From assembly GCA_003142595.1 (NCBI GenBank), contig PLMU01000007.1:67166-131165 (forward strand): a DNA stretch of 64,000 bases, written 5' to 3'. The notes under the pieces were generated by a model. It searched no databases. It saw only the letters and a list, made by a program, of their open reading frames with translations, and had not been told where the DNA came from. Source of the stretch: Phycisphaerales bacterium. GTDB taxonomy: Bacteria > Planctomycetota > Phycisphaerae > Sedimentisphaerales > UBA12454. The position numbers were made by a program, and so were the translations under genes. Positions 62,122 through 64,000 of this stretch are shown piece by piece (position 1 is the first letter of the stretch; each line of letters begins with the position of its first letter).

Positions 62122-63878
62122 ATGAAAAAAATACTTTTCCTGGCGGGGTTTAGTGTCATTTTGTCATTTTTCCTCGCATCAGACCTTCTTGCCATAAATA
62201 ACCCTTACGGCGATCTTACGAATAACAATATTGTTGAAATGAATGATTTGCGCCTCTTTTCTGCTCTTTGGCTGGTGAATGATTGCAACCTGACGACTGA
62301 GGGAATTGACCTGAATGACGATTGCAGGGTCAATTTTTACGAATTTTCTAAGTTCGCAAAAAACTGGCACAACACATTATCGCCTCTAAATCTGATGGTT
62401 CCGCCAATGGCCTATGACGAAAATACGATTATATTAATCTGGAGCAAACCCGTTAATTACTCTCAAGTAACTGATTACAGGGTTTACAAAAATGGTGTCG
62501 CACTTGGCCCCTCAGGCAGATTCGATACAACCAGGGCAAAATTATATTATAATGTTACAGGTTTAACAGCAAACACTACTTATAACTTCACAGTAAAATC
62601 TCTAAACTTATCCGGAACTGAATTAGGCACCAGCAACGTTTGCACTAAAACAACAGCTGCCATGCCAGCAGTATTCTATCCGGAAACTTATGGTGCCGCG
62701 GCAAACGGCACAACTAAGGATACCACCGCAATTCAGGCCGCGATTAACGCGTGCACTGCCGGAGGCAAAGTCCATCTTCGAGCCGGTAAAACATTTTTAA
62801 GCGGAGCAATTTACTTAAAGAGTAATATGACATTACAAATCGATGGAACAATACTCGGCAGCAGTTCTCCGGCTGATTATACCTGTATTTCGAAATATAC
62901 GGGATTAGTCAATGCTTCTAATAGTTCTAACGTTCGCATTTGCGGTTCAGGCGTTATTAATGGATGCCAGGGTTATAGTGCATCCAGCCCTCATACTATT
63001 ACCACCTCCCCCTATCTTACTACGCTTGGTATCAATGAAGCTGCTGCACATGGAGACTCTTCCCGCGGCAATTTGGTTCCAATAAATCGCATAAACAATA
63101 TCTATGTAGGCGGACGGCCCGGCGGCGGCAGTTTAACTTTAGTCTATCCGGCCATGCATACAATAATTTTAGGTAACTGCAACGGTGTTACATAGCCGAT
63201 GTTAATTGCGATACTTATGATATAAGTAATGGGGATGGTATTGATCTGACCACCAGCGATACCGCTTATATATTTAATTCAGTTTTTGATACCGGCGATG
63301 ACTGCATCGCTACTGGTGCGGGAGTGGGACAAGCGGGTGTGGACGCAAATGTGCCGGACCAGAATATCAGGGTCTTTGATTGCACCACTCTCCGAGGTCA
63401 TGGAGGATTTGTTATAGGAAGTTACACAGCAGCCTGGGTTCAGGATTGCGTGGTGGAAGATTTGCTTATGAATGGAACAAATATAGGAATACGGCAAAAA
63501 ACCAGTCAAGGCGGCGGAGGCGGCGGCCGAAGAAATCTCTATAGAGATATTAGAATGACTAGTGTTGTAAGCCAGGGAATATTCTTAGATAGTACTTATG
63601 CACTGCCTAGCGGTGTTACTCCGGCCACTCCCGGACAGTTCAGCGGCAATACATACAAAAATATTTCAATTAACGCATCCGGGGATAGTATTTATATCAA
63701 TGCACCAAATCCGCCGGCTCATACCAATAATACTTTCATCAATATTACCGGAAACAAAAAAGCAACTCTCAAATACTGCACAAATAGTTCATTTACTAAT
63801 GTTACCGTAACCGGATGGACTATTGGCTCTGGTTGTTCAGGAAATACAAGCAGCGGCAGTCCCGGCTGTCCATTTTAA
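62122..63878 (+). pseudogene. GH28 copy 4, dockerin-like/Fn3/GH28, broken by a one-base frameshift
   Basis: Reading from 62122 stays open to a TAG at 63193-63195, then homology continues one frame over (ADVNCDTYDISNGDGIDLTT) to a TAA at 63878. Against copy 3 (GGCTTTACCTTGGCCGATG) this gene reads GGTGTTACATAGCCGATG, one base shorter. All domains are otherwise intact: signal peptide, dockerin-like loops, Fn3, and catalytic blocks NGDGIDLTTS, FDTGDDCIATGAG, GHGGFVIGS and IGIRQKTSQ. All four catalytic blocks lie downstream of the shift, so the truncated 357-residue product is inactive. It is either a very recent pseudogene or a sequencing error. Confidence 0.88.
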
Positions 63879-63898
63879 ACTTTAAAACAATACCATAT

Positions 63899-63931
63899 AA
63901 AGGGCTGTCTATGTAATGGCAGCCCTTTTTT
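63899..63931 (+). terminator. Rho-independent terminator at the end of the GH28 array
   Basis: Stem AAAGGGCTG / CAGCCCTTT (63899-63907 with 63920-63928), 12-base loop, then a T run. It lies 20 bases past the end of GH28 copy 4. Confidence 0.9.
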
Positions 63932-64000
63932 ATTAATTGCAAAATAATAAAGAAGTAAAATTTTGACAAAATAACCTTTTTAAAGTATAACAATTCACCA

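Overview
The window looks like a chromosomal segment of an anaerobic, polysaccharide-degrading planctomycete of the class Phycisphaerae (Sedimentisphaerales-like). This is inferred from gene content, not from a marker gene. The indicators are dockerin-like repeats on secreted pectinases, a PEP-CTERM protein, a prepilin-like secreted protein, an ECF sigma factor paired with a pilin-like membrane protein, a fused SecDF with a large insertion, a TPR protein carrying two RNA-polymerase alpha-CTD modules, and oxygen-independent heme synthesis through siroheme. Gene density is high and base composition is moderately AT-rich. There is no rRNA, CRISPR array, prophage or intact insertion sequence.

Layout. 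1-2867: end of lipB overlapping lipA, then an ECF sigma factor coupled to a membrane protein with a pilin-like tail. 2910-10845 (minus): a compact heme operon, ccsA-hemA-hemC-cobA/hemD-ahbC-hemB-ahbD, almost all genes overlapping. Its last gene is a fusion of heme synthase AhbD to the ligand-binding halves of both siroheme decarboxylase subunits, AhbA and AhbB. 11044-19437 (plus): TPR/alpha-CTD protein, SpoIID-like lipoprotein, tgt, yajC, secDF and a LysM protein. 19452-25045 (minus): 6-phosphogluconolactonase, a PstS-like binding protein with a histidine kinase and lone receiver, tRNA-Arg(CCG) and a lipoyl E2 acyltransferase. 25304-30308: tRNA-Arg(CCT), a GH43 glycosidase, a Gfo/Idh/MocA oxidoreductase, a pectin methylesterase and a pilin-like protein. 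30620-35310: a very large secreted LamG/glycine-rich/dockerin-like protein and a PEP-CTERM protein.

35989-55053 is the most unusual part. It holds six intact paralogues of a polytopic GT-C membrane protein with C-terminal TPRs, resembling eukaryotic TMTC O-mannosyltransferases. A seventh gene joins a different ArnT-like glycosyltransferase to the same TPR tail, and two truncated copies are present. Interspersed are a GT9 transferase, a GT87-like membrane transferase and a FAD oxidoreductase. The whole suggests a surface-glycan or protein-glycosylation locus expanding by tandem duplication. 55240-63878 (plus) is a pectin locus: a XylR-type regulator (LacI-like sensor plus AraC DNA-binding domain) and four GH28 polygalacturonase-like genes in tandem, the last broken by a one-base frameshift.

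How they work together: pectin methylesterase and the GH28 enzymes would act on the pectin backbone, and GH43 on hemicellulose side chains or xylan. SecDF/YajC would support export of these secreted proteins. The membrane glycosyltransferase array plausibly decorates cell-surface or secreted proteins. The Ahb route supplies heme without oxygen, and CcsA attaches it to cytochromes c. Functional statements rest on motif recognition and family knowledge; no searches were run.
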